From: Rhodococcus oxybenzonivorans
GTDB taxonomy: Bacteria; Actinomycetota; Actinomycetes; Mycobacteriales; Mycobacteriaceae
Direction: 5' to 3'
DNA length: 64,000 nt
NCBI RefSeq assembly: GCF_003130705.1
Contig: NZ_CP021354.1
Location: 4,340,001-4,404,000, forward strand
Shown here: one piece after another, positions 26,070 to 35,438 of the stretch
How the letters are laid out: each line of letters opens with the position of its first letter
Numbering within the stretch: position 1 is the stretch's first letter
Translations under genes and position numbers: made by a program
The notes under the pieces: model-generated
The model's input: only the letters and a program-made list of their open reading frames with translations
Database searches by the model: none
What the model was told of the DNA's origin: nothing

Positions 26070-26894
26070 ATGTCCTCCACTCTCGACACCTCCGCTTTCG
26101 ACTCTCTCGCTCCGTGCGAATCCGGACTCTGGTCACACGGCCACGTCACGGTAGAGCGCGTCGCCGCCGGACCGCTCACGCTCGCCCGCGACGGCGACCA
26201 CTTGTGGGTGCGGCATGCCCTGACACCGGAGGATCTGAGCGAGCGGCTCGTGGCCTCGGTCACTGCGTCGATCGAGGACGCCGACTTCGGCCAGGACGAA
26301 TTCGAGTCAACCATGGTCGGGCTTGTTCGCTCCACCGTCGACGGTGCGCTCGAGGCCTGGACCGTCTACTACCGCAACTCTCTGGACGAATTGCTGGACG
26401 GCACCGCCGACTTCGCACCGATCCACGAGAAGGCGGAGGAACTCGTCCGCGGTTCCGTCCTGGACCTCGGGTCGTGCTTCGGATTCTTGCCCCTGCGACT
26501 CGCCCGCGCGGGTCGCTCCGTCACGGCGACCGACATTCTGCCGGGCACCATGACCCTCCTCGACGCCGTGGCACCAGAGCTCGGACTGGACCTGGACACC
26601 CTCGTCTGCGACGCCGCGCACGTACCGGTTCCCGACGACAGCTTCGACACCGTCACCGCCATCCACCTCCTCGAACACGTCGACGCCAGCATCGGTACCG
26701 CGGTGATATCCGAGGCCCTCCGCGTTGCCCGCGACCGGGTTGTCGTCGCTGTCCCCTATGAGGACGAGGCAACCGCGTGCCACGGACATATCCGCACCTT
26801 CGACACCCCGTCGCTCACGAAGCTCGGCGACGCGACAGGACGCCCGTTCGCGGTGTTCGAACACCACGGCGGCTGGCTCGTCATCGACTGCTGA
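26070..26894 (+). CDS. mftM: Mycofactocin oligosaccharide methyltransferase MftM
   Basis: A 274 aa class I SAM-dependent methyltransferase. The SAM motif is VLDLGSCFGFLPLRLA at residues about 130-145, followed by the acidic DILPG at the end of strand 2 and AIHLLEHVD for motif IV. The N-terminal 125 residues are family-specific. A gene of this type next to mftR is known to methylate the second glucose of the mycofactocin glycan. It starts 38 bases after mftR on the same strand and ends 5 bases before the convergent HNH gene. Confidence 0.85.
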   Translation: MSSTLDTSAFDSLAPCESGLWSHGHVTVERVAAGPLTLARDGDHLWVRHALTPEDLSERLVASVTASIEDADFGQDEFESTMVGLVRSTVDGALEAWTVYYRNSLDELLDGTADFAPIHEKAEELVRGSVLDLGSCFGFLPLRLARAGRSVTATDILPGTMTLLDAVAPELGLDLDTLVCDAAHVPVPDDSFDTVTAIHLLEHVDASIGTAVISEALRVARDRVVVAVPYEDEATACHGHIRTFDTPSLTKLGDATGRPFAVFEHHGGWLVIDC

Positions 26895-26899
26895 CCCCC

Positions 26900-28189
26900 T
26901 CACGATGCGCGCAGGTGCGCGGCCGCCGGTAGCGGTGGGGCCGCAGAGCGATAGTGGTGTCCGGTCGGGGTGCCGAGGTCGATGAGGTGGGTGCGGCCGG
27001 GATTGCGTAGTGGGCGGGCATCCCATCCCGGTGCTTCCTTCGCGTAGTTGCAGGCCTCGCACAGCCCGGACCCGTTGTCCGCGCTGGTCGCACCCGCGTT
27101 GCCGTACGAGCGGATGTGGTCGTGATGGCGGATCGGGGCATCGCACCACGGTGTGCGACAGGTGCGGTCGCGGAGATCGATCAGCGTCTTCAGGCTCTTC
27201 GGGAACGTGCGCGACTGGGATTCCATCGCCGTCAACGCCCCCGACTGTGGGCACGAATACACCCGCCGCAATGTCGTCTCGGCAACTCCATCGATGGCGT
27301 CAGCCACCATGTGTCGTGCTATCCCCGCCGGCACCGGCCCGAACCCCTGCAGGTGGGCTGCCTCGTGGCCGCCGGCCAGCAGCGACTCGTCCGACAGCAC
27401 CAGGTTCACCGACACCGGCACACCGGACGCCAGTGACGCTCCGGTGCCGCGCGCGAACAACAGATCCACCATCACCTGATTGCGGGTGCGGCCACCACTG
27501 TTGCCGGTGGCGATGAGACTGTCGGCGTCCCGGCTCAGCGTGGCCTGCAGGCAGACAGCCTGTTCCACAGGCATCAACACGCTGAGATACGCCATCGAGT
27601 CCGGCGCCGGACGGGTGGTGACCCGTCGCTCCGAGATTGCCTTGCGGTGCCTTCGGACGACCGCCGCGGCATCGAGTTCGACCGCCAGGGCTTTCGCTCG
27701 TGCAACCAGACCCCGGTCGCCGACTCCGTCGAGAATGCCTGAATCCGCGCACAATCGGCGGTCGACAATCGCCCGATCGTGCGCCGACAGGCAGGCTGTC
27801 TCGCGCACGAGCAGGGTGGCGCGCCATTCGTTCAACCGCCCCGATCGCAACAAGTCCAGGGTGTGTGGCATTTCATGCACCAACGCCCGCGCGAACCCCA
27901 GATGCCGGCCACCTCGGTTCGGAGATTCCCTGCGCGCCAATGCAATCTGCGACGCAATCCCCCGGTCCCACTCGGACCGCGGCAGTTGTCGAGCTTCACG
28001 GTCGTGTCGGATACTCGTGGCGACGTCGTCGGTGATCACCGCCTGCACTGCGCAGCCCACCGACTTCAACGTCTCGATCGCATCGAGTAGATCGATGCCC
28101 AACCCCGCATCGCCGTCGGCAGAAGCCAGACGAAGCCGTGCGGTGAACGCACGCACCTCGTCCAGATCCGGTACCGCTAATCCCCCCAT
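26900..28189 (-). CDS. DUF222/HNH endonuclease (13E12 repeat family)
   Basis: A 429 aa protein with an N-terminal helical DUF222 region and a C-terminal HNH site at about residues 345-390: CRTPWCDAPIRHHDHIRSYGNAG ... NGSGLCEACNYAKE. The zinc-type cysteines and the HDH core are intact, so it may be active. ATG 28189 follows GGGGGAGG. Such genes occur in many copies in actinobacteria (13E12 family in M. tuberculosis) and may be mobile, but I find no inverted or direct repeats flanking this one. It marks the right edge of the mycofactocin block. Confidence 0.82.
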   Translation of the reverse strand: MGGLAVPDLDEVRAFTARLRLASADGDAGLGIDLLDAIETLKSVGCAVQAVITDDVATSIRHDREARQLPRSEWDRGIASQIALARRESPNRGGRHLGFARALVHEMPHTLDLLRSGRLNEWRATLLVRETACLSAHDRAIVDRRLCADSGILDGVGDRGLVARAKALAVELDAAAVVRRHRKAISERRVTTRPAPDSMAYLSVLMPVEQAVCLQATLSRDADSLIATGNSGGRTRNQVMVDLLFARGTGASLASGVPVSVNLVLSDESLLAGGHEAAHLQGFGPVPAGIARHMVADAIDGVAETTLRRVYSCPQSGALTAMESQSRTFPKSLKTLIDLRDRTCRTPWCDAPIRHHDHIRSYGNAGATSADNGSGLCEACNYAKEAPGWDARPLRNPGRTHLIDLGTPTGHHYRSAAPPLPAAAHLRAS

Positions 28190-28306
28190 AACCAACCTCC
28201 CCCAAGGTCGTTCGAAACTTTGTTCGAGTCTAGCAACTGCGGGCCACCAGAGCAATAGCCAGCGCGAATCGCATTGTCCCGCAGAGTTACAACAGTCGCC
28301 GGACCA

Positions 28307-29092
28307 CTACTCAGGGGCCGCGACGTGATCCTGACACGTCAGCACGAGTGGCGCGCTGTCGGTGACGGCGATGGTATGTTCGCTGTGTGCGGTACGGGAC
28401 CCGTCGGCCGAGCGGATGGTCCACCCGTCGTCGTCGTAGATGATTTTGTCGGTACCGGCAGCGAGCCATGGTTCGAGCGCAAGCGTCAATCCAGGCTTCA
28501 GCTTCAGACCACGTCCGGCGCGTCCCATGTTGGACACGTGGGGGTCTTCGTGCATGGTGCGCCCGAGTCCGTGGCCACCGAATTCGGTGTTGACCGGGTA
28601 CCCGTAGTCGGCGGCCACGGCGCCGATCGCAGCAGAGATGTCGCCCAGGCGGTTGCCGGGCAGCGCAGCGGCAATCCCCGCTGCCAGGGCACGCTCGGTC
28701 GCCTCGATGAGACGCTCATCCTCCGGCCGCGGAACCCCCACGATCACACTCCGCGCCGAATCGGCGACCCACCCGTCAATCGATACCGCGATATCCATGC
28801 TCAGCAGGTCTGCGTCACGGAGGACGTAGTCATGCGGAAGTCCGTGCAGCACTGCATCGTTGACCGACAGGCAGATGACATTACGGAACGGCCCTCGCCC
28901 GAACGACGGCGCGTAATCCCAGTAGCACGACTGGGCACCGCGTTCGGTAATCAGCTGGCGGGCGCGATGTTCGAGTTCGAGCAGGTTTACCCCCGGCTCG
29001 GCCCGGGAGGCGAGGTCGTCGAGCAGCTCGGCGATGAATACACCGGTGACGTGCATCGCTTCGATCTCCCGAGGGGTCTTCAATTCCAGCAC
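28307..29092 (-). CDS. map: Methionine aminopeptidase type I
   Basis: A 261 aa M24 aminopeptidase. Metal-binding residues are visible in order: D in LLSMDIAVSIDGWVADSA (two aspartates), H in GHGLGRTMHEDPHVSN, and E in LALEPWL and HSEHTIAVT. It removes the initiator methionine from nascent proteins. I chose GTG 29092 because a GAGAGG site lies just upstream and family members start with LELKTPREIEAM. The frame is open further to 29218, which would cross the operator pair. It is divergent from the XRE gene. Confidence 0.9.
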   Translation of the reverse strand: MLELKTPREIEAMHVTGVFIAELLDDLASRAEPGVNLLELEHRARQLITERGAQSCYWDYAPSFGRGPFRNVICLSVNDAVLHGLPHDYVLRDADLLSMDIAVSIDGWVADSARSVIVGVPRPEDERLIEATERALAAGIAAALPGNRLGDISAAIGAVAADYGYPVNTEFGGHGLGRTMHEDPHVSNMGRAGRGLKLKPGLTLALEPWLAAGTDKIIYDDDGWTIRSADGSRTAHSEHTIAVTDSAPLVLTCQDHVAAPE

Positions 29093-29122
29093 AGGTTTTC
29101 CTCTCCATCCGACCCGATAGCC

Positions 29123-29168
29123 GGTATTAAAATACCACCGTAGTCGATCGTCCGGTATTTTCATACCG
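29123..29168. promoter_or_regulatory. Paired palindromic operators between map and xre
   Basis: Two perfect palindromes built on GGTAT: GGTATT-AA-AATACC (29123-29136) and CGGTAT-TTTC-ATACCG (29153-29168). Their centres are 31 bases (three helical turns) apart. They lie in the 96-base divergent gap and are the obvious binding sites for the small XRE protein. Confidence 0.65.
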
Positions 29169-29188
29169 CCGTCGAGTAGGCTGGTGGC

Positions 29189-29431
29189 ATGGTGCGTCTC
29201 CCGCTCACTCCGGCCCAACTCGCGGCAGGTCAGCGCCTGGGGGCGTATCTACGCCGTGCCCGGGGCGACCGCACCCTCGCCGAAGTGGCTCAGGAAGTGG
29301 CGATTTCACCGGAGACTCTGCGCAAGATCGAAACCGGCCGGATGCCCACTCCGGCATTTACGACAATTGCAGCTCTGGCCCGAGTCCTCGCCGTACCCCT
29401 CGACGACCTCGCGCAGGCTACGAACTGGTGA
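29189..29431 (+). CDS. XRE-family transcriptional regulator, single HTH
   Basis: An 80 aa protein that is almost entirely a Cro/C1-type helix-turn-helix: LGAYLRRARGDRTLAEVAQEVAISPETLRKIETGRMPTPAFTTIAALARVL (read in parts), with the recognition helix at about ISPETLRKIETG. It has no effector domain. It is divergent from map across the paired GGTAT palindromes, so autoregulation and control of map are likely. Its last 14 bases overlap the 3' end of the convergent ABC permease gene. Confidence 0.85.
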   Translation: MVRLPLTPAQLAAGQRLGAYLRRARGDRTLAEVAQEVAISPETLRKIETGRMPTPAFTTIAALARVLAVPLDDLAQATNW

Positions 29432-31082
29432 TATCGCGTCGCCGGAAGAGCACCACCCCGACGGCGATCACGAAGACGGCGATCGTCGCGAGCAGCACGA
29501 GCGGAGCCGCCGTCACCTCCGCCGCAGGAACGGCGGGGACGTGTGTGAACGGCGACAGGTCGCGCACCGCCTGAGGCAGACCGAGCAGTGGTCCGAGGAA
29601 TCCGAAGATCAGGCAGGCAGCGAGCACGCCCCAGGAGATCCCGGTCGACCAGGCCGGGGCACCACCGAACGACGCGACCACCACGGCCGCGACCACTGCG
29701 ATCGCAGGCACGAAGGCCAGAGCAGCACCGGTCAGATGCACCACCTTTCCCGGTACGTCGTCGGTCACGAGACCGTACGCGAGCCCAGTTGCCGCCCCGG
29801 TCAGTGCCTGCAAGACAACGATTCCCGACACGACCAGTCCGACATGCGCGAGCATCCACCGCGAACGCGAGAGCGCTGTCGCGAGAACCGGTTCGAGTCG
29901 TCCCGCCGATTCCTCACCCCGCATTCGGAGTAATGCCTGTACGGCGTAGCCCGCAACCGCGATCGCCATCATGCCGAAGATGGCGGCAAAGTAGGCATCG
30001 ACCATGTCGGTGGTACCGCCACCGAGCTGCTCCATCATGTCGGCCACCTGCTCGCCCTCGCCGAGAAAGTCGTCGATCTGGTCCGCGATTGCGCCGTACA
30101 CCACGGCGAGGACGGTGATGCCGAATGCCCACCAGAACAGGATCGTCCGTTGTATCCGCCACGCCGATCCGAGCGGCGTCGGCAACAACCCGGACGCGCG
30201 GGCGGGGCCGGGGCGGGTCGGTACGAGGCCCGAGCCGATGTCCCGGCGTTCGGTAAGGGCGAAGCCGACCGAGCCGACCGTGAGTGCGAACAGGACGGGC
30301 AACGCCAGCACCCACCAGGCATTGTCGTCGTAAGGACGGACCTGTTCGGCCCAGCCGACCGGCGACAGCCAGGTCGGCCAGCTACTCACCACCCGGGTGC
30401 CGTTTTCCGTCACCGTCCCCGTCATGTCGCCCACTGCACGCAACAGGAACGCCACACCCAGGGCGGCGCCGGCCAGTCCGTTGGCGGTGCGGGCACTGTC
30501 CGTCACCTGCGCGGTGACCGCGGCGACGGCGGCGAACGCGATGCCGGCCCCCGCGACAGCCACGCCCAGAGCCACAGAACCTGCGAACGGAAGACCCTCC
30601 GCAACCAGAACGACAACGTTGATCAGTCCGAGAACCAGATTGGCGCCGACCGCGACAACCAGTGCGGCCGTGAGCAAGGCTCTGCGCCCGACGACGGCGG
30701 CCTCGACGAGTTCGGCGCGGCCCGTCTCCTCGTTCTGCCGCGTATGACGCACGACGAGCAGGGTGGTCATCAGGCCGGCAGCGAGAGACAGCGGCATGAC
30801 GATCTGGCTGGCGAGCACGGCGCCGACGCTGTACCCGGACACCAGACCGTTGGTGGCCAGCGCGACCGGTGAGGCCGCAGTGGCCACCGCGAAGCTGCGC
30901 AGGTCACCCTCCGTGGGATACAGGCCGAGCACACTCGACGCCGAGAACGCCTGCAGCGCTGCGAGGGCGAGTAACCACACCGGCAGCTGGATACGGTCAC
31001 GGCGTAGCGCGAGCCGCACCAGCCGGGCGGTCCCCGCGTACTGCCCGCGCCCCACCTTCTCCGGCGCCGTCACGGCGCTCAT
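29418..31082 (-). CDS. ABC-2 type exporter permease (antibiotic exporter-like)
   Basis: A 554 aa membrane protein with about 12 predicted helices in two halves, separated by a hydrophilic stretch at about 285-310. This is the layout of actinobacterial polyketide/tetronasin-type exporter permeases. The ATG (31082) overlaps the ATPase stop (ATGA), so the two form one transporter. The substrate is unknown; multidrug or lipid export is typical. The 3' end overlaps xre by 14 bases. Confidence 0.82.
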   Translation of the reverse strand: MSAVTAPEKVGRGQYAGTARLVRLALRRDRIQLPVWLLALAALQAFSASSVLGLYPTEGDLRSFAVATAASPVALATNGLVSGYSVGAVLASQIVMPLSLAAGLMTTLLVVRHTRQNEETGRAELVEAAVVGRRALLTAALVVAVGANLVLGLINVVVLVAEGLPFAGSVALGVAVAGAGIAFAAVAAVTAQVTDSARTANGLAGAALGVAFLLRAVGDMTGTVTENGTRVVSSWPTWLSPVGWAEQVRPYDDNAWWVLALPVLFALTVGSVGFALTERRDIGSGLVPTRPGPARASGLLPTPLGSAWRIQRTILFWWAFGITVLAVVYGAIADQIDDFLGEGEQVADMMEQLGGGTTDMVDAYFAAIFGMMAIAVAGYAVQALLRMRGEESAGRLEPVLATALSRSRWMLAHVGLVVSGIVVLQALTGAATGLAYGLVTDDVPGKVVHLTGAALAFVPAIAVVAAVVVASFGGAPAWSTGISWGVLAACLIFGFLGPLLGLPQAVRDLSPFTHVPAVPAAEVTAAPLVLLATIAVFVIAVGVVLFRRRDITSS

Positions 31083-32017
31083 CGTGTCCGCGCCCCGGAT
31101 TCGGCGCGCCGGTGGTTCTCGCCCTCGCGGGCCAGTTCGTCCCCGTAGTGCCGTAGGAACAACTCCTCCAACGTCGGTGGCGTCGACGTCAGCGACGAGA
31201 TGCCGAACGACAGTAGGTGGCGCAGCACCCCGTCGATCGCGCTGGTGTCCACCTCACATCGAGAGTGCAGGCCGTCGACCCGCACGTCGTAGACCCCCTC
31301 GATGCTCTCGAGTCCGGTCACCGGCCGCTGCGTCTCGGCCGTGATCGACGTACGCGTGAGATGACGCAGTTCCGCCAATGTGCCGGTCTCGACGGTTCGG
31401 CCCTCGCGGATGATGCTCACCCGATCGCACAGCGCCTCGACCTCCGCGAGAATGTGACTCGACAGCAGGATCGTCCGCCCCGAGTCGGACATCTCCTCGA
31501 CGCAGTCCTGGAACACCGACTCCATCAGCGGATCCAGCCCGGACGTGGGTTCGTCGAGAACGTACAGTTCGACGTCGGACGCAAACGCGGCCACGAGCGC
31601 GACCTTCTGCCGGTTGCCCTTGGAGTACGTGCGCGCCTTCTTCGTCGGATCGAGTTCGAACCGCTCGAGCAGTTCTGCACGCCGGGTCTCGTCGAGACCG
31701 CCGCGCAACCCCGCGAGGAGATCGATCGCTTCACCCCCGGTGAGATTGGGCCACAGATTCACATCACCCGGAACGTAGGCGAGCCTGCGGTGCAACGACA
31801 CCGAATCACGCCACGGATCCCCGTCGAGCAGACGCGTGGTACCGGAGTCGGCCCGGAGCAGTCCGAGCAGGACCCTGATGGTGGTCGACTTGCCGGAGCC
31901 GTTCGGCCCCAGGAAACCGTGCACCTCACCGGCGCGCACCTCGAGATCCAGGCCGTCCAGGGCGCGGGTGGCGCCGAACGTCTTCACGAGTTTCTCCACC
32001 GAAATCGCAGCAGCCAT
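31079..32017 (-). CDS. ABC exporter ATPase subunit
   Basis: A 312 aa ATP-binding protein. Walker A is GPNGSGKST (residues about 38-46), the signature is degenerate (YSKGNRQKV in place of LSGGQ), Walker B is [13 protein letters not shown] and the switch His is in LLSSHIL. The C-terminal 90 residues form the DUF4162-like extension of drug-exporter ATPases. It is coupled to the permease by a 4-base overlap. It follows the response-regulator gene by 41 bases on the same strand, so co-transcription with the two-component system is possible. Confidence 0.88.
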   Translation of the reverse strand: MAAAISVEKLVKTFGATRALDGLDLEVRAGEVHGFLGPNGSGKSTTIRVLLGLLRADSGTTRLLDGDPWRDSVSLHRRLAYVPGDVNLWPNLTGGEAIDLLAGLRGGLDETRRAELLERFELDPTKKARTYSKGNRQKVALVAAFASDVELYVLDEPTSGLDPLMESVFQDCVEEMSDSGRTILLSSHILAEVEALCDRVSIIREGRTVETGTLAELRHLTRTSITAETQRPVTGLESIEGVYDVRVDGLHSRCEVDTSAIDGVLRHLLSFGISSLTSTPPTLEELFLRHYGDELAREGENHRRAESGARTR

Positions 32018-32058
32018 GGTAGGGACGGTACGCCGATCGACTACCGGTCACGGCTGTT

Positions 32059-32745
32059 TCAGATCAGTCCGAGCTTGCCCGCCTCGTACACTGCCTCCGC
32101 GCGCCTACCCACGTCGAGCTTGCGCATGATGTTGCTGACGTGGAACTTCACGGTGGTGGCCGAGATGAAGAGCCGTTCACCGATTTTCGCGTTCGACAAC
32201 CCGGTGGCCAGCAGTTGCAGGACCTCGAGTTCGCGCTCCGTGAGTCCTTCCCGCGGGGTCGTCTGCCCGTTCAGCGACCGGATCACCGCGGAAGCACTCC
32301 GCGAGTCGAATGCGCTTTCTCCACGCGAGACCGCGCGGATGGCGCGCACCAGTTCGGTCGTGTCCACATCCTTCACCACGTATCCCCGGGCGCCGGCTTG
32401 CACGGCACGGACCACCAGCTGCTCGTCGAGGAACGTCGTGAGCACCAGAAGTCCCAGTCCTTTGTTCGCGGACGACAACTGCGCACACAGCACGAGCCCC
32501 TCGTAATCGGATGCCGCCGACAGCTTGAGATCCATCAACACGACGTCGGGTTTCACCTGTCCGACGACGTCGAGTGCCTCCCCGCTCGTGGACGCCTCCC
32601 CGACCACCTCGAGATCCGGTTCACGCTCGAGTACCGAGCGCAGCCCCTGCCGAAGAATCGCGTGATCGTCGACGAGGACGAGCCGGACCATCGACGTTGC
32701 TCGTGCAGACCTCGCCTCGTCCTGCATCGGAGTTCGCATCGTCAT
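32059..32745 (-). CDS. LuxR/NarL-type response regulator (MnoR-like context)
   Basis: A 228 aa response regulator. The receiver domain has acidic D26/D27, the phosphoacceptor Asp72 (VVLMDLKLS) and Lys in VVKDVD. The C-terminal LuxR helix-turn-helix reads LTEREVLEVLQLLATGLSNAKIGERL-like, with ISATTVKFHVSNIMRKL. The ATG at 32745 overlaps the kinase stop (ATGA). The gene order iron-ADH, kinase, regulator recalls the M. smegmatis MnoSR system that controls alcohol metabolism; the equivalence is inferred from context. Confidence 0.88.
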   Translation of the reverse strand: MTMRTPMQDEARSARATSMVRLVLVDDHAILRQGLRSVLEREPDLEVVGEASTSGEALDVVGQVKPDVVLMDLKLSAASDYEGLVLCAQLSSANKGLGLLVLTTFLDEQLVVRAVQAGARGYVVKDVDTTELVRAIRAVSRGESAFDSRSASAVIRSLNGQTTPREGLTERELEVLQLLATGLSNAKIGERLFISATTVKFHVSNIMRKLDVGRRAEAVYEAGKLGLI

Positions 32746-34112
32746 CGCTCCACCTCGTTGTCGTTGTCTCCCCCGGAAGGTCTGTCGCCAAGAGGAATTC
32801 GTGCAGCCACTCGCACTCCGCCGAGTCGCGCCCTGGCCACTTCGAAGGTTCCACCGAATTCCGCAGCCCGGGCCTGCATGTTCGCCAGACCACGATGGTG
32901 TCCGTCCAGGTCGTTGTTTGCCGCCATCCGCAACATGAGCCGCATCTGCTTCGGATCCCCGTCCCCGTCGTCGGCGACGGACAGGAGTACAGAATCCGCC
33001 GAATAGGTCAGGCGCAGAACGGCGCGCGTCGCGTTGGCGTGGACAGCAGCGTTGAACAAGGCCTCGCCGGCAATGCGCAGCAGCGCGTGCTCGCGGTCAC
33101 ACGACAGCTCCGCCGGTGTTCCGCCGACCCGGACGCTGACCTCGAGGTCGTCGGGCATGTGCACCACACCGAGCTGCTCGAGCATCCCGGGCAGCGACGT
33201 GCGGTCCGAACTCTTGGAGTGATTGAGCGCGTAGATGGCCGAGCGTAATTGCTCTACCGCGCGACGAGTGAGATCCTTGGCCAGGTCGAGTCTTTCGCGA
33301 CGTTCGTCGTCGGGCACTCCGCTCCGACACACCTCGATCTGCATTCCGGCCGAGAGTACCGCCTGCGTGACACTGTCGTGGAGCTCACGGGCGATGCGGT
33401 GGCGTTCCTCGTCGAGTACCTGATGCCGGTGCGCGGCCCCGAGCTGACGTTGGGTGGACTCGAGTTCGGCGTTGCGGACCGCAAGATCCGACGCGGTCCG
33501 TCGCGCCTCCGCATATGCATGCTCGGCGTGTTCGAGGAGCCGCTGACCGCGTTGGTAGAGCGCCGAATTCTGCAGGGCTACCGCGGTTTGGCTCGCCAGA
33601 ATACTCAGTACCGCACCATCGGTGGTGTCGAGTGTGCGTTGCGGCGCCGTCCACGCAGCAAAGGCGCCCACCACTCCGCCCTCGAGCACGATCGGCACGA
33701 ACGCATGGTGCGCGTCGATGACGGGCGCCCTGCCGGTGCGGGCGGACCTGATGTCGCCGAGACACGTGACCACCTCGTCCGGCAGCGGGGGTCCCTCGAC
33801 GTTGTCGACGAGAAACGGGGTGGCGTCCGGTCCGAGAACCAGCCGGCGGGGACCGGCATCGGGCAGCATGCCGTCCGCCAGGGCGAATGCCACCCAGCGC
33901 GCGTCGAGGTGGGCGCGCGCCGCCTCTGCCACCGCGCAGATCAACGTCTCGGGCCCCTCGACCGTTCGCACCAGCGCCCGGGAGATCAGCTCGAGCGCAT
34001 GGACGACGCGCTCGAGACGTTCGGCGGCGCCGCGGTACTGCGGGTAGAACGTCGGTTTGCCCGACCGGAGTCCGGTGAGTGTCGAGAGGTCTGGGGCGTT
34101 CATCGGGCTCAC
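32742..34112 (-). CDS. GAF-domain sensor histidine kinase (MnoS-like context)
   Basis: A 456 aa soluble kinase without membrane segments. A GAF domain spans about residues 35-185, followed by a coiled linker. The HisKA_3 dimerisation site carries H245 (ERHRIARELHDSVTQ), and the ATPase end has LLRIAGEALFNAAVHANAT and SVADDGDGD. The GTG start at 34112 overlaps the alcohol dehydrogenase stop (GTGA); an ATG at 34103 is the alternative. A cytoplasmic GAF sensor joined to an alcohol dehydrogenase suggests it detects an alcohol, aldehyde or redox state. Confidence 0.88.
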   Translation of the reverse strand: MSPMNAPDLSTLTGLRSGKPTFYPQYRGAAERLERVVHALELISRALVRTVEGPETLICAVAEAARAHLDARWVAFALADGMLPDAGPRRLVLGPDATPFLVDNVEGPPLPDEVVTCLGDIRSARTGRAPVIDAHHAFVPIVLEGGVVGAFAAWTAPQRTLDTTDGAVLSILASQTAVALQNSALYQRGQRLLEHAEHAYAEARRTASDLAVRNAELESTQRQLGAAHRHQVLDEERHRIARELHDSVTQAVLSAGMQIEVCRSGVPDDERRERLDLAKDLTRRAVEQLRSAIYALNHSKSSDRTSLPGMLEQLGVVHMPDDLEVSVRVGGTPAELSCDREHALLRIAGEALFNAAVHANATRAVLRLTYSADSVLLSVADDGDGDPKQMRLMLRMAANNDLDGHHRGLANMQARAAEFGGTFEVARARLGGVRVAARIPLGDRPSGGDNDNEVER

Positions 34113-35296
34113 ATCGCAGTCCGGAAGAGTGCCACCATCTGCTGGTGTGTGGCCGTCCGCGGATTGGTGGACATGCAGGCGTCCCGCAGGGCGAACTCCG
34201 CAAGCCGCGGAAGGTCGGTGTCACGCACACCCAACTGCCCCAGACCTCGCGGCACACCGACCTCGCGAGCCAAACGCTCCACTCGGTCCGCGACCGCGAG
34301 GGCCGCTTCCTCGGGGGTTCCGCGATGTTCCTCCAGTCCGAGAGCCGCCGCGATCGCCACGAACGGGGCAGCGTCGCTGGCCGCATTGAACCGAATCACG
34401 TGTGGAAGCAGGACACCGTTGATCACGCCGTGCGGCAGGTCGAGCAGTCCACCGACCTGATGGCTCATGGCATGCGCCGCACCGAGAATGGCGTTGGTGA
34501 AGGCCAGGCCCGCTTCGAGGCTCGCCTGGGCCATGACGGCCCTCGGCTCCATCTCCAGCGGGTCTTCGATCGTGTGGACCAGGGTGTCGGTGACCAGCCC
34601 AATCGCGCGAAGCGCGTGATGGTCCGTGAGCGGGTTGTGCGCCAGCGAGACGAACGCCTCGATTCCGTGTGTGAGCGCGTCGAGCCCGGTGGCCGCATTG
34701 AGCCACTCCGGCATGGTCGTCAGCAGGCGGGGATCGATCACGGTGACGTCGGGAACCAGCGCGCGGCCGATGATCGTGATCTTGGTACCGCGGGCCGTGT
34801 CCGTCACGATGCAGAATTGCGACACGTCGGCACCGGTGCCGGACGTGGACGGGACCATGACCAGCGGAGGGATCGGACTGGTCGCCTGATCCACCCCCTC
34901 GTAGTCGAGAATGTTGCCCCCGTTCGCGGCGAGCACCGCGATTCCTTTGGTGGCATCGATCACCGAACCGCCTCCGAGTGCGATCAAGACATCGCATCCA
35001 CCTTCCTGGTAGGCCTCGTGACCGGCCGCGACCTCGTGATCCTTCGGATTGGGCGTCAACGCACTCCACACAACGGGCGTCAGTCCCTGTTCCCGGAGCT
35101 GGTCCTGAAGTTCGGCCGCCCAGCCGGCGTCGATCAACCCGGGGTCGGTGACGAGCATCGGCCGCGAGCCGCCCAGTCGGAGGACGGCGTGCGCGGCCTC
35201 CACCATCGACCCGACACCGAAGACTATTTCCGGTGCATGGAATTTGACCAGCCGGTCGGTAACGGTGGTGCGGGTGACCGGATACGACACAGACAA
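34109..35296 (-). CDS. Iron-containing alcohol dehydrogenase
   Basis: A 395 aa group III alcohol dehydrogenase. It has the NAD motif GGGSVIDATKGIA, the fold marker PSTSGTGADVSQFCIVTD and the iron ligands in GLDALTHGIEAF and AAHAMSHQVGGLLDLPHGVING. The start appears to be TTG at 35296, with GGAGGAG 9 bases upstream; a GTG at 35290 is possible. It is the first gene of a coupled alcohol dehydrogenase-kinase-regulator operon. Substrate is likely a primary alcohol or diol such as 1,3-propanediol, by analogy with the MnoSR locus. Confidence 0.88.
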   Translation of the reverse strand: MSVSYPVTRTTVTDRLVKFHAPEIVFGVGSMVEAAHAVLRLGGSRPMLVTDPGLIDAGWAAELQDQLREQGLTPVVWSALTPNPKDHEVAAGHEAYQEGGCDVLIALGGGSVIDATKGIAVLAANGGNILDYEGVDQATSPIPPLVMVPSTSGTGADVSQFCIVTDTARGTKITIIGRALVPDVTVIDPRLLTTMPEWLNAATGLDALTHGIEAFVSLAHNPLTDHHALRAIGLVTDTLVHTIEDPLEMEPRAVMAQASLEAGLAFTNAILGAAHAMSHQVGGLLDLPHGVINGVLLPHVIRFNAASDAAPFVAIAAALGLEEHRGTPEEAALAVADRVERLAREVGVPRGLGQLGVRDTDLPRLAEFALRDACMSTNPRTATHQQMVALFRTAM

Positions 35297-35403
35297 GACG
35301 ACACTCCTCCCACGCCCCCGTGATGTGATCCAGGTTACAAGCGCTGAACCTCGACTCTACGGGTAGGGACGGACGCGCACACTGACCGAAGGGCAGGTCC
35401 GGC

Positions 35404-35423
35404 ACCTACCCGATCGGGTAGGT
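35404..35423. promoter_or_regulatory. Perfect 20-base palindrome upstream of the iron-ADH operon
   Basis: ACCTACCCGA followed by TCGGGTAGGT, an exact inverted repeat without spacer, lies 108 bases upstream of the alcohol dehydrogenase start and 16 bases from the stop of the PknK-like gene. A second weaker element CTAC-GG-GTAG lies near 35356. A dimeric regulator is expected; the NarL-type regulator of the same operon is a candidate. Confidence 0.55.
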
Positions 35424-35438
35424 AGGCAGCAGCCGTGA

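Noticed and set aside
26900..28189. HNH/DUF222 gene as part of a mobile element bordering the mft cluster
   Set aside because: No terminal repeats, target duplications or integrase are visible; treated as a resident 13E12-type gene.
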